Below are positions 31,277 to 39,495 of a DNA stretch of 64,000 nucleotides, in pieces. The number at the start of each line of letters is the position of its first letter. The first letter of the stretch is position 1. Position numbers and translations under genes: made by a program. The notes under the pieces are model-generated. The model made no database searches and was not told the DNA's origin. It worked only from the letters and a program-made list of their open reading frames with translations. The stretch is from Bryobacteraceae bacterium (lineage in GTDB: Bacteria > Acidobacteriota > Terriglobia > Bryobacterales > Bryobacteraceae), in assembly GCA_019748195.1 (NCBI GenBank), contig JAIEPW010000025.1, positions 17,928 to 81,927 on the forward strand. The letters run 5' to 3'.

Positions 31277-32578
31277 ATGGACCGGACCAACATGGTCGAA
31301 GTGAATGCCCTCACGGTGCTTGTAGTGGAGGACGAGCCGGTGGTCGGCTCGCTGATCCAGACCACCTTAACCGGACTCGGGCACAAACCACTGCTGGTGC
31401 GCACGGGGGCAGACGCGCTGGAAGCCGCTGAGAAGTCGCGGCCCGATGTCGTGTTAATGGACATTGAGCTTGAAGGCGAGATGGACGGCATCGAGACGGC
31501 CGCGCGCCTGAAGGAACGTCTTTCGCAGCCCGTAGTCTATCTAACCGGCGAATCCGATCCGCGCACCGTGGAGCGCGCGATGTCCACCGACCCTTACGGA
31601 TACGTCGTGAAACCCTTCACGACGGATGGGTTGCGAAGCGCTCTGCAGATCGCGCGACTAAAGCAAGGTTTCGCGCCGCGGCGCCCGGACCGGCAGGCAT
31701 CGTATCTTGCGGTATTGGAGAAACTGAACGAAGGTGTCCTGCTGATGGATTTGCGGCAGCGGGTGACGATGCTGAACGCCGAGGCGCAGAGGCTCACCGG
31801 ATGGAAGCTCGCCGAGAGCCTGGGGCAGCCCGCGCAACGTATTCTGCCCCTGGCCGCTGACGACGGGGCGTCGCTTGCCGATCTTTGTGACCGGGCACAG
31901 TCGTCCGGCGACTCGCTCAGTTTCGGCGTCTCCGGGGTAATTCAGGTAAGAGGCGGATCGGAACGGCGGGTGCATGGCAGCCTCAGCCTGCTGCGGGAGG
32001 ACTCAGGAGCCGCCAACGCGTATGCCATCACGTTTGAGGAACGTACGCAGCAGGAATTCGAGACTCCAGACGTGCTACCGGGCGGCGCCCCGGAGAACCG
32101 GGCCATTCCCGCCGTCCGGGCGACACGAGTCGAGTTGCTGCGGCGTAACGCGCTGAATGCGATTGAGAAACGCATCCAGGAGCAGGTTCGCTCCTTCGCC
32201 GTACTGGTGATTCTGAATCAGTTTCCGACGTTCCACCGCCGCTACGGCTCAGCGGCCGCGGAGAAGCTGCTCAACGTCTACACCGCGCATCTGCTGAGCC
32301 ACATCGTGCCGCCGGATCAACTTCTGCAATGGAACGAAGGCAGCAATCTACTGCTGCTGGACCGCCAGGCTGCCTACGATGTCGTCCGCAACGAAGTCAC
32401 GACCCTTTGCAGCCGGCGGATCGATTACTACCTCTACGCCAAGGATCGCAGCGCGCTGGTCAGCCTGAGCGTGCAATGGGCGCTGTTTCCGATTCTGGAA
32501 GCAAGTTCCGCGCAGGGCCTGGCGGAGCAATTCGACGCGATGTCGCTTCCCCTGGACTCGCGGCTGGCGCGAAGGTAG
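31277..32578 (+). CDS. Receiver-PAS protein with degenerate GGDEF-like C-terminus
   Basis: 433 residues if started at ATG 31277; ATG 31250 and 31292 are alternatives and none has a strong ribosome site. The receiver (LTVLVVEDEPVV, phosphosite in VVLMDIELEGEMDG, late Lys in YVVKPF) is intact. A PAS domain follows (LNEGVLLMDLRQRVTMLNAE... LTGWKLAESLGQPAQRILP). The C-terminal 150 residues have the size and outline of a diguanylate cyclase domain (VILNQFPTFHRRYGSAAAEKLL, QWNEGSNLLLL) but no GG(D/E)EF signature, so it should not make c-di-GMP. It is probably a protein-protein or nucleotide-sensing module. Confidence 0.82.
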   Translation: MDRTNMVEVNALTVLVVEDEPVVGSLIQTTLTGLGHKPLLVRTGADALEAAEKSRPDVVLMDIELEGEMDGIETAARLKERLSQPVVYLTGESDPRTVERAMSTDPYGYVVKPFTTDGLRSALQIARLKQGFAPRRPDRQASYLAVLEKLNEGVLLMDLRQRVTMLNAEAQRLTGWKLAESLGQPAQRILPLAADDGASLADLCDRAQSSGDSLSFGVSGVIQVRGGSERRVHGSLSLLREDSGAANAYAITFEERTQQEFETPDVLPGGAPENRAIPAVRATRVELLRRNALNAIEKRIQEQVRSFAVLVILNQFPTFHRRYGSAAAEKLLNVYTAHLLSHIVPPDQLLQWNEGSNLLLLDRQAAYDVVRNEVTTLCSRRIDYYLYAKDRSALVSLSVQWALFPILEASSAQGLAEQFDAMSLPLDSRLARR

Positions 32579-32592
32579 GCCGGAAAACAACA

Positions 32593-32618
32593 AGGGCGCT
32601 TCTGTTAAGAAGCGCCCT
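32593..32618. terminator. Perfect 11-bp hairpin, probable terminator
   Basis: AGGGCGCTTCT and AGAAGCGCCCT flank the loop GTTA, 15 bases after the receiver-PAS gene. No T-run follows on the plus strand; on the minus strand TTGTTGTTTT follows, so it would be stronger in that direction. Confidence 0.65.
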
Positions 32619-32840
32619 CGGACCCCTGACTCACCTCGTTGAGAAAACCTGAACCGAACGACGAACCCTGACCCTTTCCCACAACGCCGCCAGTTTCGAG
32701 GAAGCCGGTAATGCGTTGCTTCTCTTCTAAGCAAGCAACGGACCACCTCGCCTTCCCATTAGAATCAGCACTGTGCGGCGCCTGCCTTATGACTTTCAGG
32801 ATTTCAGCCAGCGCTCGTCTCCCATATTCTGGAGTGAGGA

Positions 32841-33749
32841 ATGCCGATCGAATTGACACCCACCTCCGAGGACACCGGCGTACGGCTCGATCACTTCCTG
32901 CATGCGCACATGACGCAGTTCAGCCGCTCCCGGCTGCAACAATGGATTCGCTCCGGCCGCGTCCTGGTGAACGGAATTCCGGTGAAGCCATCACTCGAAC
33001 TTCGGGGTGGAGAACGAGTTACGGTAGATCCGGAAGCTCCGCGGCCGCTTCACGCCGAGCCGGAAGACCTGCCGCTCGACGTCCTCTATCAGGATGCCGC
33101 CGTGATCGCCCTGAACAAACCGGCCGGAGTGGCGGTGCATGCCGGGGCGGGACACCATTCCGGTACGCTTGCCAACCGGTTGGTTCACCATTTTCGTACC
33201 CTTTCGAGCGTTGCGGGCGACCAGCGTCCCGGCATCGTCCATCGGTTGGACAAACAAACGTCCGGCGTTCTGCTGGTGGCGCGGACGGACGCCGCGCACC
33301 GGGGGCTGGCGGATCAGTTCGCCGGCCGAAGCATTGAAAAGACGTATCTTGCGCTGGTTCAGGGCCGGATGAAGAGCAGCAGCGGTTCTATCGACCTTCC
33401 CATCGCGCGCGACCCGGTGCACCGCACCAGGATGACTGCCAGGCTGGGTCGGGGCCGAACCGCCCAAACCAGCTTTCGCGTACTGCGGGAGTTCAGCCGA
33501 TTTTCTCTGCTGGAAGTGCGGATCGGAACTGGGCGGACTCATCAGATTCGCGTTCACCTGGCCTCATTGGGGAATCCCGTAGCGGGGGACAAGCTTTACG
33601 GCGCCAAAGAGGCTGTGGATCTTCCGCCGGAGCGGTTTTTCCTTCACGCATATCGGATCCGGTTCGTCAGCCCGGCGACGGGGGAACCGGTGACGGTGGA
33701 AGCTCCGCTCGCGCCGGACCTCGAATCCGCTCTGTTACGATTGATCTAA
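32841..33749 (+). CDS. rluD: RluD-like large-subunit rRNA pseudouridine synthase
   Basis: 302 residues. An N-terminal S4 RNA-binding domain (about 12-65, VRLDHFLHAHM... GRVLVNGIPVKPS) precedes the catalytic RluA-type domain with VVAVHAGAG-like strand and GIVHRLDKQTSG, where Asp137 is the catalytic nucleophile partner. RTHQIRVHLASLGNPVAGD completes the active site. RluD modifies uridines in helix 69 of 23S rRNA. It is transcribed with the VWFA protein 8 bases downstream, a chance operon partner as far as I can tell. Confidence 0.9.
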   Translation: MPIELTPTSEDTGVRLDHFLHAHMTQFSRSRLQQWIRSGRVLVNGIPVKPSLELRGGERVTVDPEAPRPLHAEPEDLPLDVLYQDAAVIALNKPAGVAVHAGAGHHSGTLANRLVHHFRTLSSVAGDQRPGIVHRLDKQTSGVLLVARTDAAHRGLADQFAGRSIEKTYLALVQGRMKSSSGSIDLPIARDPVHRTRMTARLGRGRTAQTSFRVLREFSRFSLLEVRIGTGRTHQIRVHLASLGNPVAGDKLYGAKEAVDLPPERFFLHAYRIRFVSPATGEPVTVEAPLAPDLESALLRLI

Positions 33750-33757
33750 AGAGACGT

Positions 33758-34690
33758 ATGAAACTGGCTTGGTTCCTCCCCTTCGCTTTCCTACCCGTGC
33801 TGGCGCAAGCCCCTTCAAAACCCGCGCCCGCGACGGCGGCGGAAACGCAGGACCCCGATCGCATTACGCTGGACGTCACTCGCGTCAACTTCCTGTTCAC
33901 GGTCTCCGATCGCAAGGGCCGGTTTGTCACCGACCTTGTCAAGGACGACTTCGAGGTGGTGGAGTCCAAGAAGCCGCAGAACATCGTGGAGTTCGTGGCG
34001 GAGAGCGACCTTCCGCTGCGGCTGGCGATCCTGGTGGACACCTCCAACTCGATTCGGGACCGCTTCAAGTTCCAGCAGGAAGCCGCCATCGAGTTCATCA
34101 ACTCGGTAATCCGCCCCGACCGGGATCGCGCGCTGGTGGTGAGCTTCGACACCGCGGCCACGCTGGTGGCCGATCTCACGGGAGACACGGAGAATCTGGC
34201 GAAAGCGGTGCGCGACATGCGGCCGGGCGGCGGCACCTCGCTTTATGACGCGATTTTCTTTGCTTGCCGCGACAAGCTCGCGCAGGACCAGCCCCGGCAC
34301 AAATATCGCCGCGCCATGGTGCTGCTGAGCGACGGCGACGATAATCAGAGCCGCTACACGCGGGAACAGGCGCTGGAGATGGCGCACAAGTCCGACGTGG
34401 TGATCTACTCCATCTCGACGAACCAGACGCGCGTCGAAACGGACGGCGACAAAGTTCTGAAGTATCTGGCGCGGGAGACGGGCGGCCAGAGCTTCTTCCC
34501 GTTCAAGGCGACCGACCTGGCGCAGAGTTTCGAGAACATCGCCAACGAACTCCGCCACCAATACTCGATTCTCTACCGGCCCGAGCCGCTGAAAACCGAT
34601 GGCCTGTTCCACAAGGTGGATATCCGGGTAAAGGACCGCAAGGATCTGATTGTCCGCGCGCGCAACGGCTACTACGCGCCGCGCATGTAG
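33758..34690 (+). CDS. VWFA-related acidobacterial secreted protein
   Basis: 310 residues with a signal peptide (MKLAWFLPFAFLPVLAQA). After a short beta domain (VNFLFTVSDRKGRFVTDLVKDDFEVVE) comes a von Willebrand A domain with a complete MIDAS: DTSNSI, Thr in GGGTSLYDA and Asp in LLSDGDDNQSR. The overall layout matches the VWFA-related family expanded in Acidobacteria. Expected location is periplasm or surface, acting in metal-dependent protein binding. No partner is visible in the neighbourhood. Confidence 0.9.
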   Translation: MKLAWFLPFAFLPVLAQAPSKPAPATAAETQDPDRITLDVTRVNFLFTVSDRKGRFVTDLVKDDFEVVESKKPQNIVEFVAESDLPLRLAILVDTSNSIRDRFKFQQEAAIEFINSVIRPDRDRALVVSFDTAATLVADLTGDTENLAKAVRDMRPGGGTSLYDAIFFACRDKLAQDQPRHKYRRAMVLLSDGDDNQSRYTREQALEMAHKSDVVIYSISTNQTRVETDGDKVLKYLARETGGQSFFPFKATDLAQSFENIANELRHQYSILYRPEPLKTDGLFHKVDIRVKDRKDLIVRARNGYYAPRM

Positions 34691-34700
34691 CGGCCGCGAT

Positions 34701-35963
34701 CTATAGTTGCGCGATTCGCCGGTGCACCGTGAGGAAGTAGATTCCGATCAGGGCAACGATGACGCCTGTCACGGCCAGGGTGGCGGGAACGGTGAAGCTC
34801 TTGATCAGCCATCCCAGCAGCAGGCTGCCGATCGGCATGCCTCCGCGGAACGCCACGTTGTAGACGCTCATCACGCGGCCGCGCATGTCGTCGGTGATGA
34901 TGGTCTGAACGATCGAACTCACCAGGGCGAATACCGAGATCAGGGCCGCGCTGCCCAGGAAGATGAACAGAAGGTTCAGGGGCAGGTAGGTGGACAAGGA
35001 GAACGCCGTGATCAGAACGCCCAGGGCGATCAGCATGAACAAGGCCATCCGCCCCTGGCGCGAGGTCTTGCCGAACGCCGCGACGAACAAGGCGCCGGTG
35101 ACGCTACCCGCGCCTGACGTCACCAGCAGCCAGGTGTAGGTGTCGGAACCGCGATGAAAGACTTCCTTAACGAAGACGGGCAGGAACGTGAACAGCGGAA
35201 ATCCGAACAGCGTCATGCAGAAGGCGAGGACGATCAGCGCTTCCAGGCCATTGCGGGAGCGGATGAATGAGATGCCCTGCTGCATGCTCTTGAGAACCGT
35301 TTCGGTGGTGCGCGGCGGTATGTAGGGGACGCGGATCATCAGCAGGGAGATGATCACCGCGACAAAGGATGCGCCGTTCAGGGCAAAGCACCAGGTAGCG
35401 CCCAACTGCTTCAATGCCAGCCCGCCCAACATGGGCCCGATGACGCGGGCCAGATTGAACTGGATGGAATTCAGCGCAATCGCGTTCGGCAGGATTTCGG
35501 GCTTCACCAGGGTGGGGATCAGCGACATATACGCGGGTCCGCCGAAGGCCTGCGCCAGGCCCACGATGAACGACAGGCAGAGGATGTGCCACACCTGCGC
35601 GTAGCCGGTGAAGAACAGTGTGGCCAGCGCGAAGGCGCAGCTCATCTGAATCACCTGGGAAAGCAGGAGCAGCCGGCGGCGATCCATGCGGTCCGCGAAA
35701 ACGCCCCCCACCATCGAGAGGAGGAAGATGGGGATCTGGCCGAGGAACGCATCCAGGCCCAAATAAACCGGCGAACCGGAAAGGTCATACACCAGCCAGC
35801 TTTGCGCCAACTGCTGCATCCAGGTGCCGATGGAGGACGTGCAGGCGCCCAGCCACATGATGCGGAAATCGCGATACTGGAACGCCTCGAAGACACGGTT
35901 GAACCTGCCTTGGGGGCGTATGGGGTGCGGCAGCGCGGCGGTATCAGGGGAGTGGGTTTTCAC
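34701..35963 (-). CDS. MFS transporter, EntS-like
   Basis: 420 residues with twelve hydrophobic segments. The first helix region (YRDFRIMWLGACTSSIGTWMQQLAQSWLVYDLSGSP) and the loop VFADRMDRRRLLL (MFS signature between helices 2 and 3) are typical of the EntS / MDR exporter branch. The N-terminal 30 residues are cytoplasmic and Pro-rich. Such proteins export siderophores or drugs; no siderophore gene is nearby, so the substrate stays open. Its start overlaps the end of the glyoxalase-fold gene by 20 bases, so the two are translated together. Confidence 0.87.
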   Translation of the reverse strand: MKTHSPDTAALPHPIRPQGRFNRVFEAFQYRDFRIMWLGACTSSIGTWMQQLAQSWLVYDLSGSPVYLGLDAFLGQIPIFLLSMVGGVFADRMDRRRLLLLSQVIQMSCAFALATLFFTGYAQVWHILCLSFIVGLAQAFGGPAYMSLIPTLVKPEILPNAIALNSIQFNLARVIGPMLGGLALKQLGATWCFALNGASFVAVIISLLMIRVPYIPPRTTETVLKSMQQGISFIRSRNGLEALIVLAFCMTLFGFPLFTFLPVFVKEVFHRGSDTYTWLLVTSGAGSVTGALFVAAFGKTSRQGRMALFMLIALGVLITAFSLSTYLPLNLLFIFLGSAALISVFALVSSIVQTIITDDMRGRVMSVYNVAFRGGMPIGSLLLGWLIKSFTVPATLAVTGVIVALIGIYFLTVHRRIAQL

Positions 35964-36318
35964 GCTGGATCAAGTGGAGGATGTTGCCGTCGCCGTCGGA
36001 GAAGAATACCAGCCGGTTCCCCTGGTTCACGTACGGCTCACCCAGGAATTGGACGCCGGCGGAGCGAAGATGTTCGTATGCGGCGTCAAAATCCTCCACC
36101 ATCACCGCCAGGTGGCGTAAACCGGGGTCGCGCATGCGGTTGGACCCGCGGTTTCCTTCCGCCGGGATGATCTCCAGCATCGCGCCGTTCGGCGCCTTCA
36201 CGAAATAATTGCCGTCGTACTCGTAGTTGATCCGGAAGCCGAGCGTGTCCACGTACCAGGACGCCAGCCCCCGGGGATTCGGGGACGCAATTGCGGTGTG
36301 TTCCAGGCCGCCAAACAT
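35944..36318 (-). CDS. Glyoxalase/VOC-family protein
   Basis: 124 residues, one complete VOC unit made of paired beta-alpha-beta-beta-beta modules: LEHTAIASPNPRGLASWYVDTLGF at the start, GAMLEIIP, then GLRHLAVMVEDFDAAYEHL and DGNILHLIQRE. The metal-ligand candidates His (EHTA), Glu (LEIIP) and His (RHLAV) can be seen. Substrates of such single-unit proteins range from methylglyoxal adducts to antibiotics. Co-translated with the MFS transporter, it may detoxify the compound that is exported. Confidence 0.82.
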   Translation of the reverse strand: MFGGLEHTAIASPNPRGLASWYVDTLGFRINYEYDGNYFVKAPNGAMLEIIPAEGNRGSNRMRDPGLRHLAVMVEDFDAAYEHLRSAGVQFLGEPYVNQGNRLVFFSDGDGNILHLIQRENPLP

Positions 36319-36363
36319 TAGGATGACTCTAGGATTGTAGCACCGCCCGGTTGCCGCGACCGC

Positions 36364-36828
36364 TCAATACACAGAGAAGCAGAAGACCGCGTTGGAGCCT
36401 TCCGGAGTGAGCGCATACTCACCGGGTTCGAGAATCTCGCCGGCTTCGATGCGGTACAGCTTGTCGCTGAGCCGGTTCACAGTCAGGCGAAGAGGACGGG
36501 CGCCGCGGCGTCCGCGGGAAATGGTGACCTGGCGCCGGCCGTTCTTCACTTCCATTTTGTAGAGATCCATTTTGGGAAGGATCTTGGCGCTCTCAAAGAT
36601 GAAAATGGGTTCCGGCAGCGGCGTCCGCACGGGGGAGGAAGCTCCGGACACGGCGTACACCGCGTCGTCTTTTCGCGATTCTTCCACCGCCTCTCCGGAC
36701 TCGGTTTCGATCAGACGCGTGGCGTGCAGTAGAAACGGGACGTCCGGCTTGGGCGGCACGGGTCCGGTGTATCGCTGCGCCCAGGCGGCCGCCGCGGCAG
36801 GCAGGAAGAAGAAGGTTCGCCGGTTCAT
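36364..36828 (-). CDS. Exported protein of unknown function
   Basis: 154 residues with an Arg-Arg containing signal peptide (MNRRTFFFLPAAAAAWAQ), which would suit either Sec or Tat export. The mature part is beta-rich (VPFLLHATRLIETE, LPEPIFIFESAKILPKMDLYKMEVKNG, DKLYRIEAGEILEPGEYALTP), without cysteines in the first two thirds and with FCFSVY at the end. No family recognised. It lies 45 bases downstream of the sensor gene end on the same strand. Confidence 0.7.
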   Translation of the reverse strand: MNRRTFFFLPAAAAAWAQRYTGPVPPKPDVPFLLHATRLIETESGEAVEESRKDDAVYAVSGASSPVRTPLPEPIFIFESAKILPKMDLYKMEVKNGRRQVTISRGRRGARPLRLTVNRLSDKLYRIEAGEILEPGEYALTPEGSNAVFCFSVY

Positions 36829-36873
36829 CTGACTCCGATCTTAGTTCAGGAGATGCGTCCGGGGGCGCGGCGG

Positions 36874-39237
36874 TTACCGGGCGCGGGCCGCGGTATTTTC
36901 CGGGCGGTTCTCTAACTCCTCCAAGAGCCGGTCGAGATTGGCGTTCTCGAAGGGGCGGGAGAGCAGATAGCAATCGCGCGAATCGAAAGCGCGCGCCAGA
37001 TCGGAATCAAAGCGCTCGCCGACGATCACGAATGCTCCGATGTAATCCTTGACCACCTGCAGGAATTGAGCTGAGCTGCGGCCCTTCAGCAGCACGGGGC
37101 AGACCATGGCGTCGAAGCGCATGCGCTGCGCCAGATCGGCGGCCTCTTCAGGATTCGCCGTGGGCACCACGCGATGTCCGCGCGCGCTCAGCGCGGTCAC
37201 GGTGAGGCGCTGCGCTTCCGGCTCGGGATCGAGGACCAGCAGCGTCAGCGGCCGCGCCGACTTGCGGATGCCGCCGCCGTTCTGGGAAGGTTCCGCCTGC
37301 GTGGTGCGGGCAGCGGGCAATTCGATTTCGAACATCAGGGCCCCGCCGCGAATCTTAAAGCGAAGTTCGCCGCCGTGGCTGCGAATGATGCCCCGCGCCA
37401 CGCCCAGACCCAGCGCGCCGCCATCGGCGAACGGATCGGTTTCGGATTCGATGGATCCGGCGGCGTAGTGGAACGTCACCAGGGCGCGGCGGGCGATCAC
37501 GCCGCTGGTGACGGTGATGGCTTTGTCGGATGCCTCCGCCGCGGACTGCTCGGCGTGCACCAGCAGGTTCAGGAAGACCTGCTCTAACTGGCTTTGCACG
37601 CCCACGACCGCGATCGTCTCGGGAGAAAGCCGGTCCACGAAGTGCAGCTCGCGGGCTTGCCACTCAGACTCGCGGAATGAGATCAGACTACGCATCAACT
37701 CGTTGAGGTCGACCGGGCCGACGGCGGCGCCGTCGGTGCTGGCGTAGCTGACCAGGCGGGAAACGATGGCGGACGCCCGCCTCGCCTGCGCCTCCAGCGT
37801 GGTCAGTTCGCCGTCCAGGGCCGCGCCGCCGCTCCTGCGCCGGGCCTGCTCGGCGAGGTGAACAATCGAGTCCAGCGGCGCCCGCAACTCGGTTGCCACG
37901 CCCGAAATCAACTGGCCGGTCGCCGCCAGTTTTTCTGTCCGGAACAACTGCTCCCGCATGGTCTGCTGATCCTGGAGTTTCAGCGCCGTGGCCACCTGGT
38001 TCGCCAGGTGCTGAGTGGCCGCTTGCGCTTCCGGCGAGAAGTGGCGGAGGCCTTCGGAGCGGTCCACCTGCAGAATGCCCAGCAACTCGGTCTGGGCGAA
38101 CATGGGGACAAACATCATCGCGCGCGGGAGGTCCGCCGTATCCATGCTGCGCAGAAGGGGGCTTCGCTTCACATCGGGGATATTCAGCAGGGAGCGGTTA
38201 CGGAAACAGGCGGAGACGGCGGTCGCCACTGCCGCCGGCGGATCGTCGACGGGGAAGGAGAACGTCGCCGGATCGCCGGCGCTGGTCACCCGTTCCATCA
38301 TCTTCGTCTTGCGATGGTAGAGATACATCCTAACCCCGCTCGCGTTGGTAACCTTGGGCAACACCGCCTGGAGCTTCGCCAGGATTTCGGCGGGAGAACT
38401 GGCGGCCACAATCTGTTCGCTAAGGGTATTCAGGGCGCGCATGTTGCGCCGCTGTTGAGCCATCCGGGATTCGCGCAGCCACCACACGCCGAGCACCACC
38501 GCGCCTCCGCCGAACGCCAGCAGCCACATCCACAGCGGCAGCGCGCCGCCGTCTTCGATTTCCGACAGCGATGTTGCCTCCGGAAGGATGAGTTCGAAGA
38601 AATGGTTATAGGGCGGCGTATTGCAGAACTGGCTGGCCAGGCCGCGCACGCGCACGCGATCCCCGGCCTGGAGCTCGCTCAGCCAGCCCGGAGGCGGCTC
38701 CTTCTGACGATGAATGAAGACATTCAGGTAATTCCGGCCGTCGGTGATGGCGATCAGGTCTCCGCCCTGGTTTTCGCCAATGGACGCCACCCGGCCTTCC
38801 GTCACCACGATCAATCCCAGGTGGCGGAAGCCGTTCAGGGCGCCCAGTGAAACGGTTTTGGGCGCGGGCACCGGCTCACTGGAAGTCCGTTTCATCTGTC
38901 CGGCTTCGAGCACGGGTGCTCCGTGGCGTTTCCGGATGGTGCCGTCCACCTCCAGCCAGTCGCCGGGAATCAGGCCGTCAAACTTGCCGGGCGGTCCTAC
39001 CAGGGTCAGACCGTAATTCTCGCGATCCCGAAGGGACACCAGAACCTCGGTGTTCGGGGTGGCAATGGGCCGCGACACCACCTGCCCGGAGACGCGCACC
39101 AGTTTCCCTTCATGCGCCGGGGCGTAGTCCGGAAGCTTGCGCTCCGCCGCCTGCTGCAGTGTCATCTGCTGCTGTGCGGATGCAAAGAGACTCGCCGTGA
39201 AGGCGAGGGTCGCCAACCTGGGTAAACCGGAGGGCAT
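36874..39237 (-). CDS. Membrane sensor with degenerate histidine-kinase and receiver domains
   Basis: 787 residues: signal peptide (1-22), an OB-like periplasmic module (about 35-220), one transmembrane helix (231-254), a GAF domain (about 265-415), then a histidine-kinase transmitter (430-645) and a receiver-like domain (663-780). The transmitter looks dead: the H-box position reads GVATELRAP with Thr449 in place of His, the N-box has His561 (LLVHAEQ) where Asn is needed, and the G1 Asp region reads YAAGSI. The G2 motif ALGLGVARGI survives. The receiver has Cys713 (VCPVL) in place of the phospho-Asp and Arg761 instead of the late Lys. It probably signals by conformation or scaffolding. Confidence 0.87.
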   Translation of the reverse strand: MPSGLPRLATLAFTASLFASAQQQMTLQQAAERKLPDYAPAHEGKLVRVSGQVVSRPIATPNTEVLVSLRDRENYGLTLVGPPGKFDGLIPGDWLEVDGTIRKRHGAPVLEAGQMKRTSSEPVPAPKTVSLGALNGFRHLGLIVVTEGRVASIGENQGGDLIAITDGRNYLNVFIHRQKEPPPGWLSELQAGDRVRVRGLASQFCNTPPYNHFFELILPEATSLSEIEDGGALPLWMWLLAFGGGAVVLGVWWLRESRMAQQRRNMRALNTLSEQIVAASSPAEILAKLQAVLPKVTNASGVRMYLYHRKTKMMERVTSAGDPATFSFPVDDPPAAVATAVSACFRNRSLLNIPDVKRSPLLRSMDTADLPRAMMFVPMFAQTELLGILQVDRSEGLRHFSPEAQAATQHLANQVATALKLQDQQTMREQLFRTEKLAATGQLISGVATELRAPLDSIVHLAEQARRRSGGAALDGELTTLEAQARRASAIVSRLVSYASTDGAAVGPVDLNELMRSLISFRESEWQARELHFVDRLSPETIAVVGVQSQLEQVFLNLLVHAEQSAAEASDKAITVTSGVIARRALVTFHYAAGSIESETDPFADGGALGLGVARGIIRSHGGELRFKIRGGALMFEIELPAARTTQAEPSQNGGGIRKSARPLTLLVLDPEPEAQRLTVTALSARGHRVVPTANPEEAADLAQRMRFDAMVCPVLLKGRSSAQFLQVVKDYIGAFVIVGERFDSDLARAFDSRDCYLLSRPFENANLDRLLEELENRPENTAARAR

Positions 39238-39330
39238 AAAGAACTGCTGGTACTTCCAGTATATGGAAGTGATCGCAAGATTTCGCTCCGTATAACGTCG
39301 TAGGACTACAGGCGCCTTAGTACTGCCAGT

Positions 39331-39495
39331 TCAGCAGCATCGACCTCGCGCGTACCTCGACTTCATTCTGCGATCTGAAAACGCCCGCCAGGCCTCGCCC
39401 GAGTCCGGGCAACCTTCCGATTCCAGGTAGCGGCGGTAGGGTCCTTCATCCGCGATTTCGCGCAGGAGAATTCGCAACCACTGAAGAATTTTCAT
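39331..39495 (-). CDS. YbdD/YjiX-family small partner of CstA
   Basis: 54 residues, too short for routine ORF lists. ATG 39495 overlaps the cstA stop (ATGA). The C-terminus ...[18 protein letters not shown] matches the terminal pattern of YbdD/YjiX proteins (FF.ERQ..RYG...RCC), and the N-terminus has the typical WL..L..E helix and PYRRYLE. In Escherichia coli the homologous pairs are CstA-YbdD and BtsT-YjiX. It is thought to be needed for the transporter, though its mechanism is not established. Confidence 0.85.
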   Translation of the reverse strand: MKILQWLRILLREIADEGPYRRYLESEGCPDSGEAWRAFSDRRMKSRYARGRCC

